Positions 17,805 through 27,591 of a stretch of DNA of 64,000 nucleotides are shown here, piece by piece. Every line of letters starts with the position of its first letter. The stretch's first letter is position 1. The position numbers and the translations under genes were made by a program. Origin of the DNA: Pseudomonadota bacterium (GTDB lineage Bacteria; Desulfobacterota; Desulfovibrionia; Desulfovibrionales; Desulfovibrionaceae); assembly GCA_023433925.1 (NCBI GenBank), contig JAEYTO010000069.1, positions 1 to 64,000 of the forward strand. The letters are read 5' to 3'. The notes under the pieces were generated by a model. That model was not told the origin of the DNA. It saw nothing but the letters and a program-made list of their open reading frames with translations, and searched no databases.

Positions 17805-17897
17805 GGCTTCGCTTGAGCAGAAAACCCTGGGAAAGTAAAGACATGTCGGCGGCCTTGCCGGGCGCGGCGGCGCCGGGAACCCTGGGCCTGGGCAGGA

Positions 17898-19286
<1,389 letters not shown>

Positions 19287-19593
19287 TCGGGTCAGCTCCG
19301 CTGGTTCGCAGGATAGTTGTGGTGTCTTTAGTCAATTATCGGAACGGGAACAAGCCTCGTCGGCCAAAGGCAAGCCATGTCGCGGGATGCAAGCTCCAGC
19401 AATCGTGGATTATTCGGCCGTCAGGAAATTTATCATCTTTCCTGGTGGGCGTAAGTATGGTCGGAAAGAAGACTTTTCCCGTGGAAAGAACTGGTATGAA
19501 AACTGAAAAGCGTGTATTGGGGGAATGCGCTGGGTGGTGCGCCGTTAGTGAATCGAACGGTCCAGAGGCAAAGAGAGCCAGCGGTGCGGTCAT
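19287..19593. other. Divergent promoter region
   Basis: This gap separates the NtrC-type regulator (minus) and the HDOD gene (plus) and is lower in GC than its surroundings. I see no convincing -24/-12 element, hairpin or small gene in it. Confidence 0.4.
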
Positions 19594-20667
19594 ATGATGA
19601 GGGACATGAAAGAGGAAGTGGCGGATAGGGTGCTTGCCGACAGCAGGACGGTCGCCGTTGGACGTTTCAAGCACGCAAACCTCGACCATTCCGCCATGCG
19701 CGCGGTGCAGTCCATGGCCCTGGCCAGGGCCCAGACGAGGCCGGAGCTGTTCAAGGCCCCCGAGAAGCGGGAGCGTCCCGCGGGGGGCCGCGCCCATAAA
19801 GCGCCTCTGAGCGGCCGTCAGGTGGACCCCGTGGAGATCGTCTCCAAGGAGATCCGCCTGCATTCCCTGCCGCGCGTGGTCCTGGAGCTGCAGCGCGCCA
19901 TCGACGATCCCAAGAGCTCGGCCAACGACCTGGCCCGGATCATCAGCCTCGACCCTGGACTTTCGGCCTATCTGCTGCGCATCGTCAACAGCGCCATGTA
20001 CAGCTTCCCGTCGCGCGTGGATACCGTGTCGCGGGCCGTGGCCGTGCTCGGCACGCGGCAGATATCCATGCTGGCCATGGGTGTCTCGGTGCTCAGATCC
20101 TTCAACGAGCGGCCGGTGCAGGCCCTGGATATCGAGCGCTTCTGGCGGCACAGCGTGGCCTGCGCCATCCTGGCCCGCTCCGTGGCCGAGCGCTGCGGCA
20201 AGAGCCCGCCCGAGCGTTTCTTCGTCGCTGGGCTGTTGCACGACGTGGGCCGGCTGGCCATCTTCGAGGCCATTCCGGAGCAAGCCCGCGAGATCATGGA
20301 CGCCGCGGAGGCGGAAGGCATCCAGCTCGTGCAGGCCGAGCACAGGGTGCTCGGCTTCGATCACGCCCGCCTGGGCGCCATTCTCCTGCGCAAATGGAAC
20401 TTTCCCGTCAACCTGGCCATGGCCGTGCTTCACCATCACGCGCCAGCCAAGAGCGATCTCCGCGACGAGGCGGCGGTGGTGCACCTGGCGGACATCCTGT
20501 CCAAGGCCCTGGGTTACGGCACCACGGCGAGCTTCTCCGTGCCCGCGCTGGAGCATGCGGCCTGGGAGGCCCTGGGCCTGGACGAGCGCGAGCTGACCCG
20601 CTTCGAGCGTGAGCTGGACGAGCGTTTCGAGGAAACCATGGCCATGCTCGGCCAGTCCGCGAACTGA
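19594..20667 (+). CDS. HDOD-domain signalling protein
   Basis: This 357-residue protein has a variable N-terminal 75 residues and a full HDOD domain. The domain shows HSLPRVVLELQRAIDD, LDPGLSAYLLRIVNSAMY, VLGTRQISMLAMG and the HD-like LHDVGRLAIFE near residue 213, then VLHHHAPAKS. HDOD proteins act in stress, motility and second-messenger signalling, often without known catalysis. The start could be ATG 19594, 19597 or 19606; a GAGGG run before 19606 favours the last weakly. Confidence 0.85.
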   Translation: MMRDMKEEVADRVLADSRTVAVGRFKHANLDHSAMRAVQSMALARAQTRPELFKAPEKRERPAGGRAHKAPLSGRQVDPVEIVSKEIRLHSLPRVVLELQRAIDDPKSSANDLARIISLDPGLSAYLLRIVNSAMYSFPSRVDTVSRAVAVLGTRQISMLAMGVSVLRSFNERPVQALDIERFWRHSVACAILARSVAERCGKSPPERFFVAGLLHDVGRLAIFEAIPEQAREIMDAAEAEGIQLVQAEHRVLGFDHARLGAILLRKWNFPVNLAMAVLHHHAPAKSDLRDEAAVVHLADILSKALGYGTTASFSVPALEHAAWEALGLDERELTRFERELDERFEETMAMLGQSAN

Positions 20668-20681
20668 AGCCTCGGGCGCGA

Positions 20682-20701
20682 GGAGGGAGCCTTGTCCCTC
20701 C
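20682..20701 (+). terminator. Candidate terminator after HDOD gene
   Basis: Perfect 7-bp arms GGAGGGA/TCCCTCC with loop GCCTTG, 14 bases past the stop. There is no T-run. Confidence 0.4.
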
Positions 20702-20731
20702 ACGAGCCGCCCGCGACGGATGCTGGACGCG

Positions 20732-20872
20732 CTAGAAACGCACGATGCCCATGATGCCGATGACGATGAGGTAGATGGCCACGATGAAGTTGAGCAGCCT
20801 GGGCATCAGCAGGATGAGGATGCCGCTGATCAGGGCGAGGATGGCGTGCCCGTTGTGCAGATTGATGTACAT
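20732..20872 (-). CDS. Small DUF3096-like membrane protein
   Basis: A 46-residue protein with one long hydrophobic stretch, ILALISGILILLMPRLLNFI, then VAIYLIVIGIMGI. This matches the short DUF3096 family of membrane proteins of unknown function. AAGGAG seven bases ahead of the ATG at 20872 fixes the start; the longer frame from 20935 adds no family sequence. Confidence 0.75.
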   Translation of the reverse strand: MYINLHNGHAILALISGILILLMPRLLNFIVAIYLIVIGIMGIVRF

Positions 20873-20973
20873 GCTGTCTCCTTGCAGAGCTGGGTAGTGC
20901 CGCGCCCCTTGGACGCCGTTTGCCCAGGCCTGCAAGAGGCGTTCCCGTCCCGCTCGCCGCGCCGGGGGACAGG

Positions 20974-21627
20974 TCAGGCCGGCAGCCGCACGCTCATTCC
21001 CGAGCCGGGCGCTCCGGGCAGCGCCTCGCCGGTTTCGGACTCCGGGTCCTTGCGCAGCTCGGCGAGCAGGTAGTCCGCGTCGATGGCCCGGCCGAATTCC
21101 GGCTCCCTGGCGTGCTCGTCGCTGGCCACGCCCTCCACGGGATAGGTCAGGTGCAGGTTGGCGCCGGTCGATATCTTGTAGATTTCCACCTGGTTGCCCA
21201 AGCCGGATTCGAGCACCCGGCGGCAGACCCCGCGCGAGTAGTAGCGGTTGAACTCGTCCGTGGCCAGGTCTTCGATGACGCTCGTCGGGACCTCGGCCGA
21301 ACTCCTGCCCATGACCTCGGAGTCGGGCTGCTCGCCGCTCTTTCTCCAGCCCGGCCCGCGCGGCCTTTGCGGCGACACGGCCTCGGTGTTGGCCAGATCG
21401 ATGCGCAGCATGCCCGGCTTGTCCAGGCCGTTGGCTAGCCAGGCGTCGTCATGGTGCTGGATGGCCTCGCGCATGAGCCATAGGAACTCCTTCTTGCCGC
21501 GCTCCGTGAGCAGGGAATCCAGATGCACCTTGCCGGCGCGCTCGTCCTCGTCGAACTCCGTGAGCATCCAGCGCCGCGTATCCTTGTCCAGGCTCTCGTA
21601 GACATTCCCGATCCTGACAGTGGCCAT
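20974..21627 (-). CDS. Conserved-looking hypothetical protein
   Basis: A 217-residue soluble, acidic protein beginning ATVRIGNVYESLDKDTRRW. It has charged helical segments (RGKKEFLWLMREAIQHHDD), a middle part near NRYYSRGVCRRVLESGLG, and a beta-rich IYKISTGANLHLTYPVEG. AAGGAGGAGGAG before the ATG at 21627 decides the start over the frame opening at 21765. I do not recognise a family and assign no function. It is transcribed alone on the minus strand. Confidence 0.7.
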   Translation of the reverse strand: MATVRIGNVYESLDKDTRRWMLTEFDEDERAGKVHLDSLLTERGKKEFLWLMREAIQHHDDAWLANGLDKPGMLRIDLANTEAVSPQRPRGPGWRKSGEQPDSEVMGRSSAEVPTSVIEDLATDEFNRYYSRGVCRRVLESGLGNQVEIYKISTGANLHLTYPVEGVASDEHAREPEFGRAIDADYLLAELRKDPESETGEALPGAPGSGMSVRLPA

Positions 21628-21901
21628 GGCTCCTCCTCCTTGGCTCGCGCCGAATGGAATACGAGCCTCCATGTTAGGCCATGATCGGCGGTAAAAGGCA
21701 AGGAGGGGATCGCCGCCCGGCGGGCTGCGCCTCCGTGGGCGGCGGGCAAGCGAAATTTTTTTCAAGCCGCCGTCTTTTCTAGCCTAATGGAACGCGTTAG
21801 AGTCCCGGCACACGCTTGACGTTCATCCATCAACTCACCAGCGGTTTCCGGGCTTGGCGCGGCCCTCGCGCGGGCTCGCGTTTCGCGAAAAGGAGACAGA
21901 C

Positions 21902-22144
21902 ATGAAGAAGAAGCTCATCGGCACGGGAATCCTCCTGGCGGTCGTCGGCATCCTCGGCAAGTTCCTGGCCGAGGACTATCTGGGCAAGCACGCGGTCAAG
22001 GGCGTCATGGGCAGCGTCGTGGGCAAGCTCGGCGGCAACGTGCCCTGGGAGACGCAACTGGCCCTGCTCTTCAACGAGTACGGCCTTATCGTGGCCGGCG
22101 TGGGCGTGGCGATCTTCGCCGTGGGCTTCCTGGCCAAGCGTTAG
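21902..22144 (+). CDS. Small two-helix membrane protein
   Basis: An 80-residue protein with an N-terminal helix (KLIGTGILLAVVGILGKFLA), a Gly-rich middle and a C-terminal helix (YGLIVAGVGVAIFAVGFLAK). AAAAGGAG upstream of the ATG at 21902 supports the start. No family is recognised; it is probably an inner-membrane protein. Confidence 0.65.
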   Translation: MKKKLIGTGILLAVVGILGKFLAEDYLGKHAVKGVMGSVVGKLGGNVPWETQLALLFNEYGLIVAGVGVAIFAVGFLAKR

Positions 22145-22188
22145 AGCGGGGCGGGGCCATACACGGGGGCCATATACGCCTTGCAAAT

Positions 22189-22262
22189 CAACCGGGAGAG
22201 GGCGTCGCCTTCTCCCGGACTTACCGCCCGCCAAGGGGGCTGTCAGGCTTCTTGGACCCGCG
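22189..22262 (+). repeat. Dispersed hairpin repeat, family A
   Basis: CCGGGAGAGGGCGTCGCCTTCTCCCGG forms the first hairpin; CCGCCAAGGGGG through CTTCTTGGACCCGCG is the second module. The order matches the copy at 24929. Confidence 0.65.
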
Positions 22263-22356
22263 ATTCACAGGGTCGTAGCGTCCAGGTCGCGGTTGTGTGA
22301 ATATAAACCCGGCTATTTTTCCAAAACACAGATGTTTCTTGGGAAAGGTTGGGGGT

Positions 22357-22404
22357 TCGGGGGAAGGGAAACCCTTCTTGCAAGAAGGGTTTCCCTTCCC
22401 CCGA
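22357..22404. terminator. 48-base perfect palindrome without loop
   Basis: The left 24 bases (from TCGGGGGAAGGG to CCCTTCTTG) are the exact reverse complement of the right 24, with no spacer. It lies six bases from the MocR stop codon and could end transcripts from both directions or form a cruciform. No T-run follows. Confidence 0.75.
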
Positions 22405-22409
22405 TTCTT

Positions 22410-23831
22410 CTATCCCGCCAGCTCCCTCGCCAATCTCCCTAACGTCTTCAGTCCCTTCTCCATCTCTTTTGTCCAGATGTTGCCGCAGCAGATGCGCACG
22501 TATTTCCTGAATCCGTCCCGTGCCGAGAAGATGCTGCCGGGGCAGACGCCGATCTTCTCGGCTCGCGCGCGGCGGAAGTATTCGCTGCCGTCGGCGTCGC
22601 CGGGCAGCTCGACCCACAGTTGCATGCCGCCGCGCGGGCTGGTCACGCGCGTGCCGGCCGGGAAGTGGCGGCCGATGGCCAGGCGCATGGTCGCGGCCTG
22701 TTCGGCCAGGCGCTGGCGCAGGCGGCGCAGGTGGCGTGTGTAGGCCCCGGAGCGCAGGTACTCGGCCACGGCGATCTGCATGGGGCTGGCCGTGCACACG
22801 TTGGTGGTGACCTTGGTGGCCAGGGCCTGCTCGTGGAAGCGGCCGGGCCTCAGCCAACCCACGCGGAAGCCGGGGGCCAGGGTCTTGGAGAAGGAGGAGC
22901 AGGTCAGCACGAGGCCCTTCCGGTCGAAGCGCGCGCAGGAGTGCGGCCGGCTCGGGCCGAAGTGCAGCTCGGCATAGACCTCGTCCTCGATGAGCGGGAT
23001 GTCGCGGGCGGCGAGCATGCCCACGAGTTCGGCCTTGACCTCGTCCTGGGTCAGGCTGCCGTCGGGGTTGTTGAAGTTGGGCGTGAAGACGCAGGCCGCC
23101 ACGGAGAAGGAGCGCAGGGCCTGGTCCAGGCTGGCCGGGTCGATGCCGCCCTCGGGGCAGGAGGGGATCTCGATGGCCCGCAGCTGGAGGCTTTCCAGCA
23201 GTTGGAGGAAGCAGTAGTAGGTCGGCGACTGGATGATCACGTTGTCGCCGGGCTTGGTCACGCAGCGCAGGGCGATGTGCAGGGCCTCCATGGCCCCGTT
23301 GGTGATGACCAGCTCGCCCGGCCCGCTGTCCATGTCGAGCATGGCGATCTGGCGCAGCAGCTCCGGGTAGCCCGTGACCGGCTCGTAGTCCAGGGCGCGG
23401 CCGGCCCGCGAGCGCATGACCTCGGTCAGGCAGCGCGACAGGGCCTTGGAGGGCAACAGCTCGGGCTGGGGCAGGGACACGCCCAGCGGCAGGAGGTCGG
23501 TACGGCCCAGGGCGTCGAGCACGCCGCGGATGAGCGCGGCGCGCGTGACCTCGCGCGGGGCCGGAGGCGTGGCTTCTGCCGTGCGGCGCACGGGCGGCCG
23601 GGGTTCGCGCACGACCCGGCGCACGAAGTAGCCCGAGCGCGGCCTGGCCTCAACCAGGCCCTTGCGCTCCAGCTCGGCGTAGGCCTGGGAGACCGTGGCC
23701 AGGGACATGCCCATGCGCCTGCTCAAGGCCCGCAGGCTGGGCAGCCGCTGTCCGGGCAGTATGGCCCCCTGGCGGATGCGCTCCACGATGGCCTGCTCCA
23801 CCTGGGAGTAGAGAAAGTGCTCGCTGCTCAT
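22410..23831 (-). CDS. MocR/PdxR-type GntR regulator with aminotransferase domain
   Basis: This 473-residue regulator has an N-terminal GntR winged helix (AIVERIRQGAILPGQRLPSLRALSRRMG-type sequence at residues 13-40, then ATVSQAYAELERKGLV). A linker leads into a class I aminotransferase fold that binds PLP as a sensor. The PLP Lys is in SSFSKTLAPGFRVGW and the Asn/Asp region in FTPNFNNPDG and PLIEDEVYAE. It is divergent from azlC across 73 bases, so it probably controls azlCD. Length is typical. Confidence 0.92.
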   Translation of the reverse strand: MSSEHFLYSQVEQAIVERIRQGAILPGQRLPSLRALSRRMGMSLATVSQAYAELERKGLVEARPRSGYFVRRVVREPRPPVRRTAEATPPAPREVTRAALIRGVLDALGRTDLLPLGVSLPQPELLPSKALSRCLTEVMRSRAGRALDYEPVTGYPELLRQIAMLDMDSGPGELVITNGAMEALHIALRCVTKPGDNVIIQSPTYYCFLQLLESLQLRAIEIPSCPEGGIDPASLDQALRSFSVAACVFTPNFNNPDGSLTQDEVKAELVGMLAARDIPLIEDEVYAELHFGPSRPHSCARFDRKGLVLTCSSFSKTLAPGFRVGWLRPGRFHEQALATKVTTNVCTASPMQIAVAEYLRSGAYTRHLRRLRQRLAEQAATMRLAIGRHFPAGTRVTSPRGGMQLWVELPGDADGSEYFRRARAEKIGVCPGSIFSARDGFRKYVRICCGNIWTKEMEKGLKTLGRLARELAG

Positions 23832-23834
23832 GCT

Positions 23835-23871
23835 ATCTGTCCTGGTCGGATTTCAGAAAAACTGCATCTGT
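23835..23871. promoter_or_regulatory. Candidate MocR direct repeats
   Basis: Two ATCTGTYC copies start at 23835 and 23866, 31 bases (about three helical turns) apart, in the mocR-azlC divergent gap. MocR-family regulators often bind direct repeats spaced by whole turns. Confidence 0.4.
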
Positions 23872-23904
23872 TCGGGTAGCAGGTTTCATGATTGATTCCA
23901 AGCC

Positions 23905-24630
23905 ATGAACGCGGACACCATGCACAAATCAATCGGTTCGGCAGGAGCGCGGAATGTGTCGCCGTACATGGCCGGAGCGCGGGCCAGCGCGGGCGTGGGC
24001 ATCGCCGTGTCGGTCTACGGGCTGGCTTTCGGCATCCTGGCCCGCCAGGGCGGGCTGACGCTCGCCGAGGGCGGGCTCATGAGCGGCATCGTCTTCGCCG
24101 GGGCCTCGCAGTTCGTGGCCCTGGACATGTGGGGGCCATCCATGTCCCTGGGCGTGGTCGTGCTGACCACGCTCGTGGTCAACCTGCGCCACGTGCTCAT
24201 GGGCGCATCGGCCTCGGCCTGGTTCGCGGAGTGCGGCCGGGGCAAGGCCATGCTGGCCTACTTCGTCATGATCGATGAAAGCTGGGCCATGACAGCGGCC
24301 TCGCGCGTGCCCATGCGCGACAGGGCGGCCTTCATGCTCGGCAGCGGCGTGCTGCTCTACCTGTGCTGGAACCTGGCCACGCTGGCCGGCTTCCTGCTCG
24401 TGCCCGAGATGGACGACCCGGCGCGCTGGGGCCTGGACTTCGTGTTCTGCGCGGCCTTCCTGGCGCTTTTGGCCGGCATGTACAGGGGCAGGGGCGATAT
24501 CCCGGCCTGGATCGTGGCGGCGGTGGCGGCCGTGGCCGCGGCGCAGTGGCTGCCGGGCAAGTGGTACATCCTCGTCGGCGGCATCGCCGGCGGCATCATG
24601 GAGGCGGTCAGGCATGGACGGCGCGCTTAG
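23905..24630 (+). CDS. azlC: AzlC-family branched-chain amino acid exporter subunit
   Basis: This 241-residue inner-membrane protein matches AzlC, the large subunit of a two-part exporter of branched-chain amino acids. It has SVYGLAFGILARQGGL near residue 35, the family hallmark FAGASQFVALDMW, VVNLRHVLMGAS and FVMIDESWAMT. AzlD follows with a 17-base overlap. The substrate is inferred from family; related proteins export other amino acids. Confidence 0.9.
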   Translation: MNADTMHKSIGSAGARNVSPYMAGARASAGVGIAVSVYGLAFGILARQGGLTLAEGGLMSGIVFAGASQFVALDMWGPSMSLGVVVLTTLVVNLRHVLMGASASAWFAECGRGKAMLAYFVMIDESWAMTAASRVPMRDRAAFMLGSGVLLYLCWNLATLAGFLLVPEMDDPARWGLDFVFCAAFLALLAGMYRGRGDIPAWIVAAVAAVAAAQWLPGKWYILVGGIAGGIMEAVRHGRRA

Positions 24631-24919
24631 GCCTTTCGCGGCAATCCTGGGCATGGCCCTGGCGACCTACGCCACGCGGGCGCTCGGCCCGGCGCTCGCG
24701 GCGCGGCTGCCCATGGGCGGCAGGGTCGAGGCTTTCCTCAAGGGCCTGCCGGGCGCGATCCTCGTGGCCCTGGTGGCGCCCACGGTCTTCACGGCCGGCC
24801 CGGCCGAGGCCCTGGCCTCGGCGGTCACGCTGGCCGTGGCCTTCAGGTTCGGCGGGCTCGTGCCGGCCCTGGCCGCGGGCGTGGGCAGCGTGCTCCTGCT
24901 GCGCTGGTGGATCGGATAA
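24614..24919 (+). CDS. azlD: AzlD-family exporter small subunit
   Basis: This 101-residue membrane protein has three or four helices and the AzlD signature MALATYATRALGPAL, then FLKGLPGAILVALVAPTV. It overlaps the end of azlC, as in most genomes, and the two should form one complex. A family-A repeat ten bases downstream may end the transcript. Confidence 0.88.
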   Translation: MDGALRPFAAILGMALATYATRALGPALAARLPMGGRVEAFLKGLPGAILVALVAPTVFTAGPAEALASAVTLAVAFRFGGLVPALAAGVGSVLLLRWWIG

Positions 24920-24928
24920 ATGCATGAA

Positions 24929-25000
24929 CCGAGAGAGGGCTCCTCGCCCTCTCTCGGGCTCTCTCCCGTCAAGGGCCGCAGGCCCTTGGATCCCGTGTTT
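24929..25000 (+). repeat. Dispersed hairpin repeat, family A, complete copy
   Basis: CCGAGAGAGGGC/GCCCTCTCTCGG is hairpin one; TCAAGGGCCGCAGGCCCTTGG is hairpin two. This is the clearest two-hairpin example in the window. Confidence 0.75.
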
Positions 25001-25015
25001 CAGCGGCGGATCGGC

Positions 25016-25609
25016 TTACTCGGGCTTGGGATCATCCGAGCCTTGGGAGGCCGGGGGCTGGTCGCCCTGCGTGTCCTCCGGCGCGTTGCGCACGCTGCTG
25101 TTCATGCACGTGTCCTGCATGAGGCAGATCTCGCAGCCGCCGGCATAGGGCTGGTTCGTTAGCACGGCATAGGTGCGGTCCACGCGGCCTTCGGGTTGCC
25201 ACTCCAGTCCCAGGCGCTTGAGTTGCGAGCGCAGGGCCTTGTCCGGCCTGGGCAGGGGCGCGCAGGCGCCGGCCAGCAGCTCGGGCACGAGGCTCTGAGC
25301 CGCAGCCATGACCAGGCAGATGGCCAGATTGTGCACGGCCATGCCGAGCATGGGCGACGTCTGCCAGTCCTCCTCGATCTGATCCTCCGCGGCCTTGTCC
25401 AGCCACACGATCAGGTAGCCCTTGTCCTCCGTGGCGAACTCCGGAAGGAGCTTCCAGACGATCAGGTGCTCGTCGCGCCAGCGATTCCAGCGCTCCTGGA
25501 GCTTGATCAGCAGGTCCTGCTCCACGCGCGTCCGCCCGGCAAGCTCCATGTAGTAGATCAGGTCGAAAGAGGGGTTGGCCTTCACTCTGCGGGCGGTCAT
25601 CTTGCCCAT
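25016..25609 (-). CDS. Hypothetical protein with C-terminal Cys motif
   Basis: A 197-residue soluble protein with charged helical N-terminal half (YYMELAGRTRVEQDLLIKLQ), a middle region with AVHNLAICLVMAAAQSLVPE, and a C-terminal CEICLMQDTC motif that could bind metal. AAGGAG seven bases before the ATG supports the start. I recognise no family. It is transcribed alone. Confidence 0.7.
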   Translation of the reverse strand: MGKMTARRVKANPSFDLIYYMELAGRTRVEQDLLIKLQERWNRWRDEHLIVWKLLPEFATEDKGYLIVWLDKAAEDQIEEDWQTSPMLGMAVHNLAICLVMAAAQSLVPELLAGACAPLPRPDKALRSQLKRLGLEWQPEGRVDRTYAVLTNQPYAGGCEICLMQDTCMNSSVRNAPEDTQGDQPPASQGSDDPKPE

Positions 25610-26027
25610 GACGTTCTCCTTGGCTCTGGTATCGGCCTGGGTGATGTACGCGACACCGCCCAGGGTTTCAAGGCCGCGATTGCCGGACGGCGGGCGTTCA
25701 TGGCCCGGAAAGCCTTGACTGGCGCGGCTGAATCAGTCAGGTTTTGCATGGCAGGAGCGACCAGGGAGAGAAGGTTCCGGCACATACTGCCCGTAAAGCG
25801 TTCCCGTTAGGCCGCCTCGCTTCCCGTTCAACGCTCGTCCTCGCGGCCTTTGGCCGACGGGCCTTCATTCATGGGCATCCTCGGCGGATCGATGCCCGTG
25901 ACCCCGACCCTGCCCACCATCCATCTGAACTCCGGCGCCAGGCGCCCCGGGAGCCGCCGCGTACGCGGCCAGGCTCGGGGCTCGCCCTGTGCCAGGCCAC
26001 GGGGGCGGCAGGCCCCAAGGGAACACC
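25610..26027. other. Intergenic region
   Basis: Gap between divergent genes. Frames here look like shadows and I see no repeat of families A or B, clear promoter or terminator. Confidence 0.4.
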
Positions 26028-27140
26028 ATGTCTTCGCACACCGATCACGAGGCTTCCGGCCCAGGGACCAACCTGTCCCGCCGCCGGGCCATCTCCGCGC
26101 TCGCCATCTCCGCCGCCGCGCCGTTCTTCCTCCCGGCCACGGCTCTGGCCACCAGGGGCAAGCCGGCCCGCGACGCGAGCGGAAGGGTGAACATCGTCAT
26201 CCCAGACAGCTACGACCCGTTCGCGGGCACGTCCCGCGTCAAGTACCGAGGCCGGCTGACCACGGCCACCCTCAAGTTCGTGGAGCAGGGCTACGGCGGC
26301 CGGCAGATGCCCATCTGGGGCAGGCGGCCCGACCAGGTGGATCTGGAGAAGCGCGTCTCGAACATCGCCTACTGGGTCCTGGCCGGCGTGGAGGAGCACG
26401 CGCGCATCTGGCCCGTGGACCCGGCCTGGATCATGGCCCAGATCATGGCCGAATCCTTTTTTTACGAGTTCGCCATATCCTGGGCCTTCGCCGTGGGCCC
26501 GTGCCAGTTCATCCCGGCCACGGCCCGAGAATACGGCATGTTCGTCGCCGGAGACAAGCCGGAGCATTTCGCCGCCCCGTACGCCAAGCCTGAGCTGGCC
26601 TCGCGCTACACGGATTACTTGCAGGTGCGGGACCGCCTGAGCGAGTGGCGCAAGTCGTACGCCGTCGAGGGCATCCTGCCTCCGGAGAAGGCCGGCGAAA
26701 AGAGCTGGCGCGAAACGCTCCGGGAGATCCTGGACGGCGGCACGAGCAAGGCCGAACGCTATCTGGAGTACCTGGAGCAGGCCAAGAGGCTCAACGAGGA
26801 GCTGGACGCGGCCCGCAATGACTTCACGGAATACATGCGCGCCAATTTCGAAGGCCGGGACATCTTCCGCAAGGAGGACAACGAGTTCCTCAAGACCTTT
26901 GACCGCCGGATTTTCTACCGGGACCCCTGCTCGTCCATGGTGCGCATGCTCGCCGAGGGCCTCAGGGCGCGTAGCGGCAACATCATCGCGGCGGCGGCGA
27001 GCTACCACGCCGGGCTGTCCAGCACGCGCGACGTCGGCTGCTACGAGCCCTACGGCCGTCTGCCGCCCATCGAATCCACGGTGACCTATGTAAGCCGGAT
27101 ACTGGTGAACCATCACGAGATCGTCGGCCGCATGGGTTAG
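26028..27140 (+). CDS. Exported lytic transglycosylase with split SLT domain
   Basis: This 370-residue protein has a Tat-like signal (LSRRRAISALAISAAAPFF). An SLT-type domain follows, with the catalytic Glu in AQIMAESFF near residue 142 and the VGPCQFIPATA motif near 157-166. The usual closing motifs, AAASYHAG and IESTVTYVSRIL, come only after about 160 extra residues of charged helix, so the fold is interrupted by an insertion. It should cleave peptidoglycan in the periplasm. AAGGGA before ATG 26028 decides the start over 25989. Confidence 0.85.
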   Translation: MSSHTDHEASGPGTNLSRRRAISALAISAAAPFFLPATALATRGKPARDASGRVNIVIPDSYDPFAGTSRVKYRGRLTTATLKFVEQGYGGRQMPIWGRRPDQVDLEKRVSNIAYWVLAGVEEHARIWPVDPAWIMAQIMAESFFYEFAISWAFAVGPCQFIPATAREYGMFVAGDKPEHFAAPYAKPELASRYTDYLQVRDRLSEWRKSYAVEGILPPEKAGEKSWRETLREILDGGTSKAERYLEYLEQAKRLNEELDAARNDFTEYMRANFEGRDIFRKEDNEFLKTFDRRIFYRDPCSSMVRMLAEGLRARSGNIIAAAASYHAGLSSTRDVGCYEPYGRLPPIESTVTYVSRILVNHHEIVGRMG

Positions 27141-27155
27141 CGGCGGGCCGCATAC

Positions 27156-27282
27156 CGTCGAAAAGCAGGCCGAGCGGGCCAGGATTGACCGGCGGATGCG
27201 AAGCATCCGTCGGCAATGTTTGTGCTTTGCTCAGGCATTGCGGAGTTGAAAAAAAACAGGACGGCTTTTTCAATAGTCTGCT
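27156..27282 (+). repeat. MITE-like repeat, family B
   Basis: It begins CGTCGAAAAGCAGGCCGAGCG, has CGGATGCGAAGCATCCG and TTGCTCAGGCATTGCGGAG, and ends GGCTTTTTCAATAGTCTGCT. It matches 61694-61824 over its whole length. The ends carry GAAAA/TTTTTCAATAG-type inverted repeats. Confidence 0.7.
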
Positions 27283-27302
27283 AGGCCGATGCCTGCCGGA
27301 TC

Positions 27303-27333
27303 CGGCGGGGGAAAACGCCGCCTTCCCCCGCCG
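27303..27333 (+). terminator. Strong hairpin upstream of the hybrid kinase
   Basis: Perfect 11-bp arms CGGCGGGGGAA/TTCCCCCGCCG with a 9-base loop. No T-run follows. It may end the transglycosylase transcript. Confidence 0.5.
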
Positions 27334-27560
27334 CATGGGAACCGCGCGGGCCTTGCCCGGCCCTGTCGGCCGGCATCCGATCACGGTCCATGCGCATTGC
27401 TTTCCCGCCCGATCCCGCTATACGGCGGCGCAGGCGCGCAAGGCGGATACTTCGCGGAGGAGGGGGGTTTTTCATACGGATGATCGACATTATGCCGGCC
27501 TCTGGCTATAAATAATGCGCCTCCCCCCTTGTAAAATAACCTTGAACGCCCGTTTGATGC

Positions 27561-27574
27561 GTCAGACGTCTGAC
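27561..27574. promoter_or_regulatory. Palindrome GTCAGACGTCTGAC, candidate operator
   Basis: Perfect 14-base palindrome ending 17 bases before the hybrid kinase ATG. A bound protein here would block translation initiation or late promoter clearance. Confidence 0.4.
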
Positions 27575-27591
27575 ATGACGAGGGACAGTGA

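Noticed and set aside
22357..22404. Reading the 48-base palindrome as a transposon end
   Set aside because: There is no transposase nearby and no matching copy at a plausible second end.
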